64,000 nucleotides of DNA. It comes from Nevskiaceae bacterium (GTDB taxonomy: Bacteria; Pseudomonadota; Gammaproteobacteria; Nevskiales; Nevskiaceae). The stretch spans positions 124,001 to 188,000 of the forward strand of contig SSEB01000001.1 in NCBI GenBank assembly GCA_008012115.1. The letters are read 5' to 3'. Positions 16,101 through 24,662 of the stretch are shown here, one piece after another (within the stretch, counting starts at the first letter, position 1; the number at the start of each line of letters is the position of its first letter). A program made the translations under genes and the position numbers. The notes under the pieces were generated by a model. It saw only the letters and a list, made by a program, of their open reading frames with translations. It had not been told where the DNA came from and did no database searches.

Positions 16101-17639
16101 TGCGCGATCAACATCACCTTCACGCCGGCGGCGACGGGAGCGCGGCCTGGCACCCTCACGGTCGTCACCGGCAATGCCAGTCCCTTGCAGTACACCGTGA
16201 ACCTGTCGGGCAACGGCACGACGCCGGCGACGGCGACCTTGTCGCCTACGACGCTGAGCTTCGGTGGGCAGAACGTCGGCACTACCAGTGCCGCGCAGAC
16301 GGTAACGCTGAGCAACAGCGGCACGCTGACGCTCAACAACATCGTGATCTCGCATACCGGCGATTACGCGACGCCGGCGGCGGCGACGAACCCTTGTGGA
16401 ACATCGTTGGCGGGCGGTGCCAGCTGCAACATCAGCGTGACGTTCGCCCCGACGGCAACGGGCAGCCGCCCCGGCACGCTGACGGTGAGTTCCAGTGCAG
16501 GTACTTCGGGCGCCACGCTGAGCGGCACCGGCACCACGCCGCCGACTGCGACACTGTCGACGCCGCAGGCGTTTCCGGCACAGCTCGTCGGGACCACCAG
16601 CGCACCGCAGACGATTACGCTGACGAACAGCGGCACCTTGCCGCTCAACAACATCGCAATCACGCACACCGGCGATTACGCGACGCCCACAGCCGCGAGC
16701 AATCCATGTGGCGTCACGCTGGCAGGTGGCACCAGTTGCAACATCAGCGTGACGTTTACGCCGACGGCTACGGGCACCCGTACCGGTACGCTGACGGTGT
16801 CCTCCAGCGCACCGGCCGGCAATTCCGTCGCCAACCTCAGCGGTACCGGTATCGCGCCGGCGCTGACGTTGTCGCCGACGACATTGACGTTCCCGCAGAC
16901 TACGGTGGGCAGCAGCAGCGCCGTGCAGACGTCGACGCTGACCAACAGCGGCACGGCGGCGCTCAATGTCGGGGCGATTGCCGCCAGCGGTGACTACACG
17001 CAGACCAACGATTGCCCCGCGACGCTGACACCCAACGCCCACTGCACCATCAGCGTGACGTTCACGCCGAGCTCGGCGGGCACCCGCACCGGCAGTGTCA
17101 GCATCGCCAGCAACGCGGCGAGTTCGCCCGATCACCTGGGCCTGACGGGCACCTCGGTGTCGACCGCGACCACCACCGGCACCGGCGGCCAGAGTGTGAC
17201 GCTCACGGTGGATCAGGGTGTGATCTCGAACTTTACCTCGAGCCCGACGCCGACCAGCGGGCTGCCTTCCGGCGTCACCTTCCCGCTGGGTTTCTTCACC
17301 TATACGGTGACTGGCCTGCCGACGACGGGTACGCCGGCAACGGTGCACCTCAGCTTCACCCTGCCGTCGGGTACCGGCGTCAACGGCTATACCAAGTGCA
17401 GCGGCGGCTCCTGCGGCGCGTTCAGCGGAGCAACGGTCAACGGCAACACCCTGACGCTGACGATCACCGACAACGCCGCCGGCGACGGCAATGCCAGTCA
17501 GGGCACCATCGTCGATCCGGGTGCGCCATCGGTAACAGCGTCGACGGACAACGGTGGTGGTGCGATGGGCTGGGCAACCCTGTTGTTCCTGGGCGTGCCC
17601 GGCTTCTACCGGTTGCGCCGACGCTCTGGCCGCGGCTGA
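13176..17639 (+). CDS. Giant secreted repeat protein: delta-60 repeats, HYDIN-like (choice-of-anchor D) domains, GlyGly-CTERM
   Basis: A 1487-residue protein. After a signal peptide (ends near LVLAADGD), residues about 25-490 carry delta-60-type repeats (DGDLDTTFDAAG, DLTPDTTFGSGG, MDQAFGSAG), predicted beta-propeller. Next come two about 100-residue repeats starting TTPDAF/TTPNAY, then about seven tandem Ig-like HYDIN/'choice-of-anchor D' domains (LSFG..VGTTSAAQTVTLSNSG). The C-terminus (GGGAMGWATLLFLG, then an Arg-rich tail) fits GlyGly-CTERM, a signal cut by rhombosortase and linked to type II secretion. Likely a cell-surface or released protein. Start choices are ATG 13176, 13179 or 13185; GGGGGA lies just upstream. 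A terminator follows. Confidence 0.85.
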   Translation: MMSMKFSKKAVLGGALVAFATLVLAADGDLDTTFDAAGAHPGAVNVSFPSSAGTDALSSARKQADNTYLVAGVQSSQNNGNLVYIATLNADGTVSSGTPPVTVDVTKLATGTMAGGANVASVPVDGAVYVTGQGMTNNGTLVQQVVTKLNSAGVVQASYARPNGAGNESGGGNNVIVETNAATSGKVASEIIVGSRNATSGNRVGVLRLNSDLTPDTTFGSGGTALLAVGAYPTGYVSADIGNNGVTLLEDSSGNYYILAQGAANFTTGTNPKPQNKVIFVAKFDTNGTPVAAFGNSNNGIATLPISSVNCTGNSGTCQSVQANGMAFDGNGNIVVVGQMQDPSNAQNSVGYVARLSASTGAMDQAFGSAGTGVVIENFQVNGSNQGNGVVANSSGIYYLTYTNLFRLNNSTGAVDNTFNSAATNVSTLNNKQTSDTSNWFGIALLDANNALVLGGVDGYCVGVNLCGQQTLTSSNQAVVAKVRLVTDTTPDAFTFNAVSNQQLGVTATSNTVTISGINSAAPISVSGTTGSAYSIGCNGTFTSAPGTINNGQTVCVHHTTSSSPNTSVSTTLNIGGVTGTFTSTTVPADTTPNAYSFAAATNQPTNTPVASQPATITGINTAAPVSISGGTNPGYSVGCTGTYTSANGTINNNQTVCVRVTSANAPNTSTSTTLNVGGVTASFQVTTANGPVVSLSSNSLSFGSHPTGTTSASQSVTLTNTGTAALNISTIVMAGDYALANTSTCANGGTVAAGGGSCKIDVTFSPTTTGARPGSVTINSNAASSPDTITLSGTGTGPVPAVTLNPTSLSFPGQNVGTTSTAMSSTLTNTGTASLTITSLAASAHYAVVNGNNSCPTGTPIAVNASCTINVTYSPTAATANGADTGNVTIMSNDPNSPTFLTLSGTGLAPIVGLSPNPRTFPDTNVGSTSAAQTVTLSNSGNGTLNISSISVSPAEYAKANTGTCGATLGSGQSCAINITFTPAATGARPGTLTVVTGNASPLQYTVNLSGNGTTPATATLSPTTLSFGGQNVGTTSAAQTVTLSNSGTLTLNNIVISHTGDYATPAAATNPCGTSLAGGASCNISVTFAPTATGSRPGTLTVSSSAGTSGATLSGTGTTPPTATLSTPQAFPAQLVGTTSAPQTITLTNSGTLPLNNIAITHTGDYATPTAASNPCGVTLAGGTSCNISVTFTPTATGTRTGTLTVSSSAPAGNSVANLSGTGIAPALTLSPTTLTFPQTTVGSSSAVQTSTLTNSGTAALNVGAIAASGDYTQTNDCPATLTPNAHCTISVTFTPSSAGTRTGSVSIASNAASSPDHLGLTGTSVSTATTTGTGGQSVTLTVDQGVISNFTSSPTPTSGLPSGVTFPLGFFTYTVTGLPTTGTPATVHLSFTLPSGTGVNGYTKCSGGSCGAFSGATVNGNTLTLTITDNAAGDGNASQGTIVDPGAPSVTASTDNGGGAMGWATLLFLGVPGFYRLRRRSGRG

Positions 17640-17660
17640 GGTTGCCAAGATTCACCACGA

Positions 17661-17685
17661 CGGCGGCCCTCAGGCCGCCGTTTTT
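17661..17685 (+). terminator. Rho-independent terminator after GlyGly-CTERM gene
   Basis: CGGCGGCC-CTCA-GGCCGCCG stem-loop at 17661-17680 followed by five T residues. It is 21 bp past the stop codon of the giant repeat protein. Confidence 0.9.
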
Positions 17686-17760
17686 CTGTGCGGCCCGCCG
17701 GTCATCAATCCTTCATGCGACTGTCTCGGTGATGCAACGGGCGGCCGGAATGATGCGCGC

Positions 17761-18588
17761 GTGAAAAAAGAACAGACCAAGACTGAAAAGCGCGCCGCCA
17801 ACCGCTACCGCACGATCTGGATTTCCGACGTGCACCTGGGCACGGCCGGCTGCAAGGCCGAGTTCCTGGTGGATTTCCTCAAGCAGAACGAGTGCGAGCA
17901 ACTCTACCTGGTCGGCGACATCATTGACGGCTGGAAGCTGCGCAACAGCTTCCACTGGCCGCAGGAGCACACCAACGTCATCCGCAAGGTGCTGACCAAG
18001 TCCAAGCGCGGCACCAGGGTGTTCTACGTCACCGGCAACCACGACGACTTCCTGCGCAAGTTCGTCGACTACCGGCTGGAGATGGGCAATATCCAGGTGG
18101 TCAATGAGGCGATTCACACCACCGCCGACGGTCGTCGCCTGCTGGTGACGCATGGCGACCACTTCGATGTGATCACGCGCTATCACAAGTGGATCGCGCT
18201 GGCCGGCGACGCCCTCTACGAGGGCACCATGAAGTTCAACTTCTGGTTCAACCGCGGCCGTGCCCTGCTGGGCATGCGCTACTGGTCGCTGTCGGCTTTC
18301 GCCAAGCAACGGGTCAAGACCGCGGTCAACGTGGTGTCGAACTTCGAGGACAGCGTCGCCCGCGAGTGCAAGCGGCGCGGCCTCGACGGCGTGGTCTGCG
18401 GCCACATCCACCACGCCGAGATCAGCGAACTGCACGGCGTGACCTATCACAACTGCGGCGACTGGGTGGAAAGCTGCACCGCCCTGGCCGAGGATCACAA
18501 CGGCAAGATCAGCGTGATCCGCTGGGTCAGCCTCGATCACCTCAACCGCAGCCCCAAGGTCGCGCCACTGCGCCCGAAGGCGGCCTGA
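17761..18588 (+). CDS. UDP-2,3-diacylglucosamine diphosphatase-like metallophosphoesterase (LpxH family)
   Basis: A 275-residue calcineurin-like phosphoesterase with the full metal-site set: SDVHLG, VGDIIDGW, TGNHDD, VTHGDHFD and CGHIHH. Members related to LpxH cleave UDP-2,3-diacylglucosamine to lipid X in lipid A synthesis; this sequence resembles the longer LpxH-like group, so the substrate is inferred. The start is taken as GTG 17761 because no ATG lies between the upstream stop and the conserved domain in a sensible place; the ribosome site is weak. It converges with the metal-dependent hydrolase gene, 27 bases apart. Confidence 0.75.
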   Translation: MKKEQTKTEKRAANRYRTIWISDVHLGTAGCKAEFLVDFLKQNECEQLYLVGDIIDGWKLRNSFHWPQEHTNVIRKVLTKSKRGTRVFYVTGNHDDFLRKFVDYRLEMGNIQVVNEAIHTTADGRRLLVTHGDHFDVITRYHKWIALAGDALYEGTMKFNFWFNRGRALLGMRYWSLSAFAKQRVKTAVNVVSNFEDSVARECKRRGLDGVVCGHIHHAEISELHGVTYHNCGDWVESCTALAEDHNGKISVIRWVSLDHLNRSPKVAPLRPKAA

Positions 18589-18615
18589 GCGTCCGACGTT
18601 CGGGCGACACGAGCT

Positions 18616-19449
18616 CTACGCGGCTGCGAGCTGCGCGCCCTGCGCCTGCGCCGCCAGCGCGTCGATTTCCAGCAGGAAGTCGTGATTGTCGTGGTCCCAG
18701 GGGTGGAAGCCGGGGCGGAAGTAATCGAGCCAGGGGCCGACGAGGTCGCGCACGAAGCCCCCCTTGCCGAACAGGAAGCGCAGATAGCGGTCCATGCCTT
18801 GTAAGCGGCCGATGCGGCCGTCGGCCCGCACCAGCTCGCGCTGGTAGGCATGCAGGAAGCCCAGGAAGATGATCGAGGCGATGACCAGACCGCTGGTGCG
18901 CGTGAGATAACTCTTGAGCGAGGGATCGCGCACGCTGCGGAACACGTCGTAGGCGACGCCCTTGTGTTCGGTTTCCTCCAGCGCGTGCCAACGCCACAGC
19001 AGGCGCATCTGCGGGTCGCGGCTGTCGATGGTGCCGTCCTTGCGCAGCACGCGGTCGGCCATGATCGCGGTGAAGTGCTCGAGCGCGATGGTGGCGGAGA
19101 GCTGCGTGATGGCCGGCAGTTTGCGCTTGCCCCATTCCAGCAGCGCGGCGACGCGGCGCTCCATCGGCGCTATCGGCAGACCGGCCTGTGCCATCAGCGC
19201 GTTGTAGTCCTCGTGCTCGCGGCCGTGCATCGCTTCCTGGCCAATGAAGGCGGTGATGGCCTGCTGCAGTTCCGGGTCGCGGATGCGGTCGCGGTAGTGG
19301 CGCACGCTGTGGATGAAGAAACGCTCGCCGACCGGGAAGAAGATCGACATCGCGTTGAAGAAGTGGGTGACTTGCGGACCTTGGCGGTGCCAGTCGCAGA
19401 TGCGGTTCGGGTCCAGCTTGAACTTCAGGTCACGGCGGGTCGGTTTCAT
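18616..19449 (-). CDS. Metal-dependent hydrolase (PF10118-type)
   Basis: A 277-residue protein matching the PF10118 'metal-dependent hydrolase' family by its conserved blocks: HFFNAMSIFFPVGERFFIHSVRHY, in several parts, then FIGQEAMHGREH and ALEHFTAIMAD, later ALEETEHKGVAYD. The repeated Glu/His pairs (EAMHGREH, EHF, EETEH) look like a di-iron-type helical site. Biochemical function of the family is poorly defined. ATG 19449 is chosen over an in-frame TTG eight codons upstream because a GAGG site precedes it. It reads away from the AlkA-like gene stop 112 bases upstream. Confidence 0.75.
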   Translation of the reverse strand: MKPTRRDLKFKLDPNRICDWHRQGPQVTHFFNAMSIFFPVGERFFIHSVRHYRDRIRDPELQQAITAFIGQEAMHGREHEDYNALMAQAGLPIAPMERRVAALLEWGKRKLPAITQLSATIALEHFTAIMADRVLRKDGTIDSRDPQMRLLWRWHALEETEHKGVAYDVFRSVRDPSLKSYLTRTSGLVIASIIFLGFLHAYQRELVRADGRIGRLQGMDRYLRFLFGKGGFVRDLVGPWLDYFRPGFHPWDHDNHDFLLEIDALAAQAQGAQLAAA

Positions 19450-19561
19450 GCGGCGCCTCGAAGGTAATGACAATTACTAATGTTACATTGATCGATGTAA
19501 CAATAGCATGGCGGCATGGCGACGCAACCGGCGGTGACGGTCCGGCGGTAGTGGTGGGGTG

Positions 19562-20194
19562 TCAGGCGGCGACGTCGCCGTCGATCAGTCGCCACAGGTA
19601 CCAGCTGGCGACGGAGCGATAGGGTTTCCAGCGTTCGGTCAGGGCGAGGGTGGCGTCGTCGTCGAGCGGCTCGCCGCCGTTGTAGAGCCGGTTGACGGAG
19701 CGGCGCAGGCCGACGTCGTCCATCGCGAAGATGTCGAGGCGATGCAGCGCGAAGATCAGGTACATCTCGGCGGTCCAGCGGCCGATGCCAGGCAGGGCGT
19801 CCAGCGCTTCGATGGCGGACTCGTCGTCCATGCGGCGCAGTCGTGCGAACGAGAATTCGCCGGAATGGACCTGCTCGGCCAGCGCGCGCAGCCAGCGCGC
19901 CTTGGCGTGCGACAGTCCGCAGGCGCGCAGGGCCTCGTGCTCGGTGCCGATGATGTGCCGCGGTTCGAGCTTGCGACGGGCGTTGACGTGCGCCATCACG
20001 CGCCCCTGGATGGTGTCGGCGGCCTTGGTCGACAGCTGCTGGCTGACGATGGACGTGCACAGCACGTGAAAGGGATCGCGCCGTCGCCCGACCAGGGTGC
20101 AGGGACGATGTCGCGCGATCAGCTTGCGCAACACCGGATCGCGACGCGAAAGATGTCGTTCGGCGGCGAGAATCTCGTCGGTGGTCACGGCCAT
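19562..20194 (-). CDS. DNA-3-methyladenine glycosylase (AlkA/Mag1-type HhH-GPD)
   Basis: A 210-residue base-excision repair glycosylase. The helix-hairpin-helix and GPD motif reads LPGIGRWTAEMYLIFALHR followed by the catalytic-Asp segment AMDDVGLRR (about residues 140-170); IVSQQLST near residue 50 is the substrate-pocket segment conserved in the family. It would excise 3-methyladenine and related alkylated bases. It is of the short Mag1-like type, without the N-terminal domain of E. coli AlkA. No iron-sulfur cluster cysteines are seen. It is divergent from the VWA gene, with repeat copy 3 in the shared upstream region. Confidence 0.85.
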   Translation of the reverse strand: MAVTTDEILAAERHLSRRDPVLRKLIARHRPCTLVGRRRDPFHVLCTSIVSQQLSTKAADTIQGRVMAHVNARRKLEPRHIIGTEHEALRACGLSHAKARWLRALAEQVHSGEFSFARLRRMDDESAIEALDALPGIGRWTAEMYLIFALHRLDIFAMDDVGLRRSVNRLYNGGEPLDDDATLALTERWKPYRSVASWYLWRLIDGDVAA

Positions 20195-20264
20195 GGCAGC
20201 GGTGTGCGGGGTGGAGTCTGCCGCAGTCTAGCCGACGGCAGCGGCCTGCACGGACGCTGCCGCC

Positions 20265-20376
20265 GGACCCGCTCTCAGGCTTTCGCCCAGGGAGAACGTT
20301 ATAAAAAGTACATTAAAATTTATTTTGATAAATAATTAATAACCAACCATGGACGCGCCATGGCATGAGCGGGTGG
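20265..20376. repeat. 112-bp dispersed intergenic repeat, copy 3
   Basis: Left terminus GGACCCGCT (20265-20273; two bases differ from consensus) and right terminus AGCGGGTGG (20368-20376). The AT-rich core is 20298-20343 (46 bp), with outer GTTAT / ATAAC. Both arms are 33 bp. The right arm holds a CCATGG-N5-CCATGG inverted repeat. This is the only copy between two divergent gene starts, 70 bp from the glycosylase start and 34 bp from the VWA start. Confidence 0.88.
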
Positions 20377-20410
20377 CCGTTCCGGGGGCATTCCGCCTAC
20401 TATTCCGCGC

Positions 20411-21589
20411 ATGCTCTTCTCATTTTTCCTGTCCCTGCGCGCTGCCGGGCTCAAGCCCAGCTTGAGCGAATTCCTCATGCTGCTGGAAGCGCTCTCGAAG
20501 CATGTTGCGATCTTTTCGCTGGACGATTTCTATCACCTGTCGCGGACCGCGCTGGTGAAGGATGAAACTCAGTACGACCGCTTCGACCGGGCCTTCGCCG
20601 CCTATTTCAAGGGCATCGAGTCGGTGTTCGGCGAGGTTGCCGGCGAGATCCCGGACGAGTGGCTCAAGGCGATGGCGCAGAAGCTGCTCAGCGACGAGGA
20701 GAAGGCCAAGATCCAGGCCATGGGCGGACTCGAGAAGCTGATGGAGACTCTGCGTCAGCGCCTCGAAGAGCAGAAGAAGCGTCATGAGGGCGGCAACAAG
20801 TGGGTCGGCACCGGCGGCACCTCGCCGTTCGGCAACAGCGGCTACAACCCGGAAGGCGTCCGCATCGGCGGCAGCGGCGGCCAGAAGAGCGCGGTGAAGG
20901 TCTGGGACAAGCGCGAGTTCCGCAACCTCGACGACAGCATTGAACTCGGCACGCGCAACATCAAGATCGCGCTGCGACGCCTGCGCAAGTTTGCGCGCGA
21001 GGGGGCGGCGGACGTGCTCGACATCGACGACACCATCCGCAGCACCGCGCGCAACGCCGGCTATCTCGACATCAAGATGGTGCCGGAGCGCCACAACGCG
21101 GTGAAGGTGCTGCTGTTCCTCGATGTCGGCGGCTCCATGGACCCGCACGTCAAGGTCTGCGAGGAGCTGTTCTCGGCTTGCAAGACCGAGTTCAAGCATC
21201 TCGAATATTTCTACTTCCACAATTTCATCTACGAGAGCGTGTGGAAGGACAACGCCCGCCGGCACGCGGAAAAGATTCCGCTCTACGACATCCTTCACCG
21301 CTACACACCGGACTACAAGGTGATCTTCGTCGGCGACGCCACCATGAGCCCCTACGAAATCCTGCAGCCCGGCGGCAGCGTCGAGCACTGGAACGAAGAG
21401 GCCGGCGCGGTCTGGATGAAGCGCCTGATGGACGTCTACCCGCGCATGATCTGGCTCAACCCGGAGGCCGACGGCCGCTGGGAATACACGCCGTCGATCC
21501 AGGTCGCACAGGAACTGCTGGGCAAGGACCGCATGTTCCCGATGACGCTGTCCGGTCTCGACAAAGCCATGCGGCGGCTCAGCCACTGA
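20411..21589 (+). CDS. VWA domain-containing protein (CoxE-like)
   Basis: A 392-residue protein with an N-terminal helical region (1-200), a Gly-rich linker near residue 130-160 (GTGGTSPFGNSGYN) and a C-terminal von Willebrand A-type domain. The MIDAS metal motif is DVGGSM near residue 238. Such proteins commonly work with a MoxR-type AAA+ ATPase as chaperones or cofactor-insertion factors, but no MoxR gene is adjacent, so the partner must be elsewhere or absent. No signal peptide. Role inferred from family only. Confidence 0.75.
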   Translation: MLFSFFLSLRAAGLKPSLSEFLMLLEALSKHVAIFSLDDFYHLSRTALVKDETQYDRFDRAFAAYFKGIESVFGEVAGEIPDEWLKAMAQKLLSDEEKAKIQAMGGLEKLMETLRQRLEEQKKRHEGGNKWVGTGGTSPFGNSGYNPEGVRIGGSGGQKSAVKVWDKREFRNLDDSIELGTRNIKIALRRLRKFAREGAADVLDIDDTIRSTARNAGYLDIKMVPERHNAVKVLLFLDVGGSMDPHVKVCEELFSACKTEFKHLEYFYFHNFIYESVWKDNARRHAEKIPLYDILHRYTPDYKVIFVGDATMSPYEILQPGGSVEHWNEEAGAVWMKRLMDVYPRMIWLNPEADGRWEYTPSIQVAQELLGKDRMFPMTLSGLDKAMRRLSH

Positions 21590-21678
21590 GCTGCCGACGC
21601 GGGGACAGTCCGGCACAGCGCGTCGGCGGCCGGCTCTGACTACAATTCGACGCGGTTCAATCAACAGGGAGAGTGACG

Positions 21679-22080
21679 ATGACGGGAATCATGGCGGTAC
21701 TCGGCTTTGCGCTGTGGACGCTGCTGCTGGTGTTCATCTCGGTGAACTGGCGGGTGATCGAGGTGCTGCGCGGCAAGGCGATGAACTCCTGGGGCCGCAA
21801 CGACGGCATCGCGCGTCCGGCCATTGTCATGCGCATGGAGCACGCGCATCTGAACTGCCTGGAGAACCTGCCGATCTTCGCGGTGCTGGTGTTCTCGGCT
21901 TATTTTCTCAACAAGCAGGCGGCGGTTGATGGCCTGGCGTTCTACGTGCTGTATGCGCGCGTGGCGCAGTCGGTGACCCACCTGATCGGCACGACCGCAA
22001 CTTTGGTGTTCGTGCGTGCAACTTTCTACGTCCTGCAGGTTCTGATGTTCCTCACCATGTTCTGGAGGCTGCTGGCTTGA
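21679..22080 (+). CDS. MAPEG family membrane protein
   Basis: A 133-residue, four-helix membrane protein of the MAPEG superfamily (eicosanoid/glutathione metabolism homologues). Visible features are an N-terminal helix (FALWTLLLVFISVNWR), the loop with NDGIARPAIVMRMEHAHLNCLENLP, which holds the conserved Arg/His/Asn/Glu residues of the family, and two further hydrophobic helices. Bacterial members may act in glutathione-dependent detoxification; substrate unknown. AGGGAG lies before ATG 21679. Its stop overlaps the TTG start of the SanA-like gene, indicating an operon. Confidence 0.8.
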   Translation: MTGIMAVLGFALWTLLLVFISVNWRVIEVLRGKAMNSWGRNDGIARPAIVMRMEHAHLNCLENLPIFAVLVFSAYFLNKQAAVDGLAFYVLYARVAQSVTHLIGTTATLVFVRATFYVLQVLMFLTMFWRLLA

Positions 22081-22754
22081 GGCCCGCGACAAAAAGACGA
22101 TTCAAGCGCTGGTTCGGGCTGGGGCTGTTCGGCTTCGCACTGATCGTGCTGCTCAGCAACCGCTGGGTGATCAACAGTACTAACGCCTATCTGTACACCA
22201 GCTGGTCGCTGCTGCCGGAGAACGAGGTCGGGCTGGTGATGGGCACCAGTCCGTACCGCAGCGATGGCAAGTCCAGTGCCGAGTTCTACGGCCGCGTGCG
22301 CGCGGCCGCGGACCTCTACCAGCTGGGCAAGGTCAAGCGGCTGATCGTCAGCGGCGCCAACCCGGACTCCAGCTACAACGAGCCGCGCGCGATGCTGCGC
22401 GAGCTGGTGCGCCTGGGCGTGCCGGAGAAGGACGTGATCATGGACTTCGCCGGCTTCCGCACGCTGGATTCCATCACGCGCGCGCAGGCGGTGTTCGGCC
22501 TCAAGCGCTTCACCATCGTCACCACGCGCTACCACGCCTGGCGTGCGCTGTTCCTGGCCCGCAAGATGAATCTGGACGTGGCGGCTTACGCGGCGCCGAT
22601 CGACGTGACTGGCGACCTGGGCCGGCGCAATCCCTGGCGCGAAATCTTCGCGCGCACGCTGGCGGTGCTGGAGGTGTTGTTCCAGGGCGCGGTGCCCGAT
22701 GTGACCGACGACCAGCGCCAGATCAAGCTCGACACCGACGCCGAGCGGACCTGA
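22077..22754 (+). CDS. sanA: SanA/YdcF-like DUF218 protein
   Basis: A 225-residue protein with one N-terminal membrane helix (about residues 14-30) and a DUF218 domain facing the periplasm. Conserved segments include VMGTSPYRSDGK, RLIVSGANPDSSYNEPR and FTIVTTRYHAWRALFLAR. E. coli SanA is needed for vancomycin exclusion at high temperature, implying a role in envelope integrity. It starts with TTG overlapping the MAPEG stop (TTGA), with GGAGG upstream, so expression depends on translational coupling. The convergent DUF1302 gene is separated by a bidirectional terminator. Confidence 0.8.
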   Translation: MRPATKRRFKRWFGLGLFGFALIVLLSNRWVINSTNAYLYTSWSLLPENEVGLVMGTSPYRSDGKSSAEFYGRVRAAADLYQLGKVKRLIVSGANPDSSYNEPRAMLRELVRLGVPEKDVIMDFAGFRTLDSITRAQAVFGLKRFTIVTTRYHAWRALFLARKMNLDVAAYAAPIDVTGDLGRRNPWREIFARTLAVLEVLFQGAVPDVTDDQRQIKLDTDAERT

Positions 22755-22800
22755 CGCACGCGCCGGGGGCGGCCCGCCAACAAGGCCGTGCGCCATGCAA

Positions 22801-22828
22801 AAGGCCGGGCAATGCCCGGCCTTTTTTT
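22801..22828. terminator. Bidirectional rho-independent terminator
   Basis: AAGGCCGGGC-AAT-GCCCGGCCTT with T tract downstream and A tract upstream. It sits between the convergent SanA-like and DUF1302 genes and can serve both strands. Confidence 0.92.
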
Positions 22829-22843
22829 AATGCCCTGCCGGCG

Positions 22844-24640
22844 TCAGAAGGCGTACTTCACCACCAGGTCGACATAGTCGCGGTCGGCGAGCAGGTTCTG
22901 CTTGCCGCCACCGAAGTAGGTCGTATAGCCGACCTCGGTGCTGATGTCGTTGTGGAAGCGGAAGCCGAGCGTCAGGTCGATCTGCTTGCGGCCCTCGACG
23001 AAGTTGCTGACCGGGGTCGGCGAGATGCCCTTGACGTCATGAGTGAAGCGCACCGTCGGTTCCAGCGTGAACAGGTCCAGCACGTTGTTGTAGCTGAAGC
23101 GCGCGACCACGTTGTAGCCCCAGGAGTTGGGCGTGGCGTAGCCGCCATGCTGCTGCGGCAGCCCCAGCGTGGCGGCGGTGGCGGCGTCGCCGGGCAGGAA
23201 GGTGCCCGGGCCGTCGTAGCGCAGCACGCGCTGCGGCTCCATGCCGTGTACGTGCATGTAGCCGGCCTCGAAGAGGCCGATCACCTGGTCCCACTTGAAC
23301 AGGTCGGAAGGCCCGAAGATCTTGGTCAGACCGACGTCCGCCTGGCTGACGCCCTTGCGGCGCCAGCCGCGGATGTACTTGTTGCCGATGGCGGCGCCCG
23401 GCACCGGGCCGGTGACCTGGTTGGGCACGCCGACGCCGGCGAACAGCAGCTCCACGTCGTCGATCTGGATCGGCTGACCGTCCTTGAAGCTGTACTCGCC
23501 CTGCAGCGCCAGGCCCCAGGGCAGGGTGGTGTTGAACGACAGGCCGTAGAGGTGGATGTCCTCCGGGAATTCCGCGAAGTAGCGCGCGCTGCTGGCGGCG
23601 ATGGGGCTGAGCGGATTGCTCGGCGGCGTCACCGAGGAGATGCCGCTGTAGAGCGGCAGGCGGCTGTGGTAATTCATCGCGTAGAAACCGAAGTCGGTGT
23701 CGTGCAGCCAGGACGCGAAGCCGTGCAGGGCGACGCCGTACTGGCCGCCGTTGCGTGCCTTGCGGTCGGGCGAGCGGGTCACGGTTTCGCCCGGCGTGTT
23801 CTCCGGCGCCAGGCCGAAGCTGAGGTCCGCGCGCGTGCCACCGATGCCGGCGAAGTCGTTGGTGCTGAAGTAGGTGCCGGAGGCGTCGATGATGGTCTTC
23901 TGCCAGGTCAGCTGGTAGAAGCCTTCGATGCTGCTGTTGTCGGTGAGGCCCATCGAGGCCCAGGCCATCGGCGTCGGGATGATGACTTCGTTGAGCTCGA
24001 AGCCGGGTACGCGCGCGCGGTTGGCGTCCAGCGCCACCATGCTGTTGATGCCATTGAGCACGAAGGTCGATTCGCCCCAGTTCAGCACCTGGCGCCCCAG
24101 CTTGAAGCTGAACGTGCGGTCGAACACCGGCACGTTGCCGTAGACATAGGTGTCGAGCCAGTCCACGCCCTTGCCGTTGTGCGCCTGCACGTCGTGGTTC
24201 TTGCGCGCCAGCTCCGAGGCCGGCGCCTCGCGCGTCGGGTTGGGGTTGCCGTTGCCGTCCGGGTTGTAGTTGGCCGGGTTGAAGAAGCCGCGGCCGTTCT
24301 GCGCATCGTTGAAGAAGGCGCTGCCGCGCACGAACAGGCCGAAGCCGTTCCTGGAGACGGTCAGGTCGGAGGTGAGCTTGGCGACGCTGGCGTAGATCTG
24401 CCCCTTGTCGAAGGCGAGGTTGCCGTCGTCGAAGTTGTTGGAATACGCCTTGCCGCCGTTGGCGATGCTGACCAGATCGGCGCTGCGGTTCTGCACGCGC
24501 ATGGCGGCGCCAACGGTGAAACGGTTCTGCAGGTCGATGTTGACGCCGTCGCGTTCCTCTGAATAAGCCGCTGCGCCGAAGCTGGCGATGCAGCCGCAGG
24601 CCAGTGCCGTCAGGCGGAACATGGTGTTGTGCTTTTTCAT
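22844..24640 (-). CDS. DUF1302 family outer membrane protein
   Basis: A 598-residue protein with a signal peptide (cleavage near FGAAAYS) and alternating beta-strand pattern ending in a C-terminal Phe (VDLVVKYAF), typical of outer-membrane beta-barrels. Conserved DUF1302 features include GQIYASVAKLTSDLT and RQVLNWGESTFVLNGINS. DUF1302 proteins are often found with lipid or hydrophobic-substrate genes; here the next gene upstream in the same operon is a lipase-like lipoprotein, which fits. Start ATG 24640 follows GGAGAACAG. It ends at a strong shared terminator. Confidence 0.85.
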   Translation of the reverse strand: MKKHNTMFRLTALACGCIASFGAAAYSEERDGVNIDLQNRFTVGAAMRVQNRSADLVSIANGGKAYSNNFDDGNLAFDKGQIYASVAKLTSDLTVSRNGFGLFVRGSAFFNDAQNGRGFFNPANYNPDGNGNPNPTREAPASELARKNHDVQAHNGKGVDWLDTYVYGNVPVFDRTFSFKLGRQVLNWGESTFVLNGINSMVALDANRARVPGFELNEVIIPTPMAWASMGLTDNSSIEGFYQLTWQKTIIDASGTYFSTNDFAGIGGTRADLSFGLAPENTPGETVTRSPDRKARNGGQYGVALHGFASWLHDTDFGFYAMNYHSRLPLYSGISSVTPPSNPLSPIAASSARYFAEFPEDIHLYGLSFNTTLPWGLALQGEYSFKDGQPIQIDDVELLFAGVGVPNQVTGPVPGAAIGNKYIRGWRRKGVSQADVGLTKIFGPSDLFKWDQVIGLFEAGYMHVHGMEPQRVLRYDGPGTFLPGDAATAATLGLPQQHGGYATPNSWGYNVVARFSYNNVLDLFTLEPTVRFTHDVKGISPTPVSNFVEGRKQIDLTLGFRFHNDISTEVGYTTYFGGGKQNLLADRDYVDLVVKYAF

Positions 24641-24662
24641 TTTCTGTTCTCCGGGTGTCGGC

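Noticed and set aside
13077..17648. Long antisense frames opposite the giant repeat protein
   Set aside because: Arg/Gly/Val-rich repeats are the mirror of the Thr/Ser/Gly-rich tandem domains; no start context or domain.
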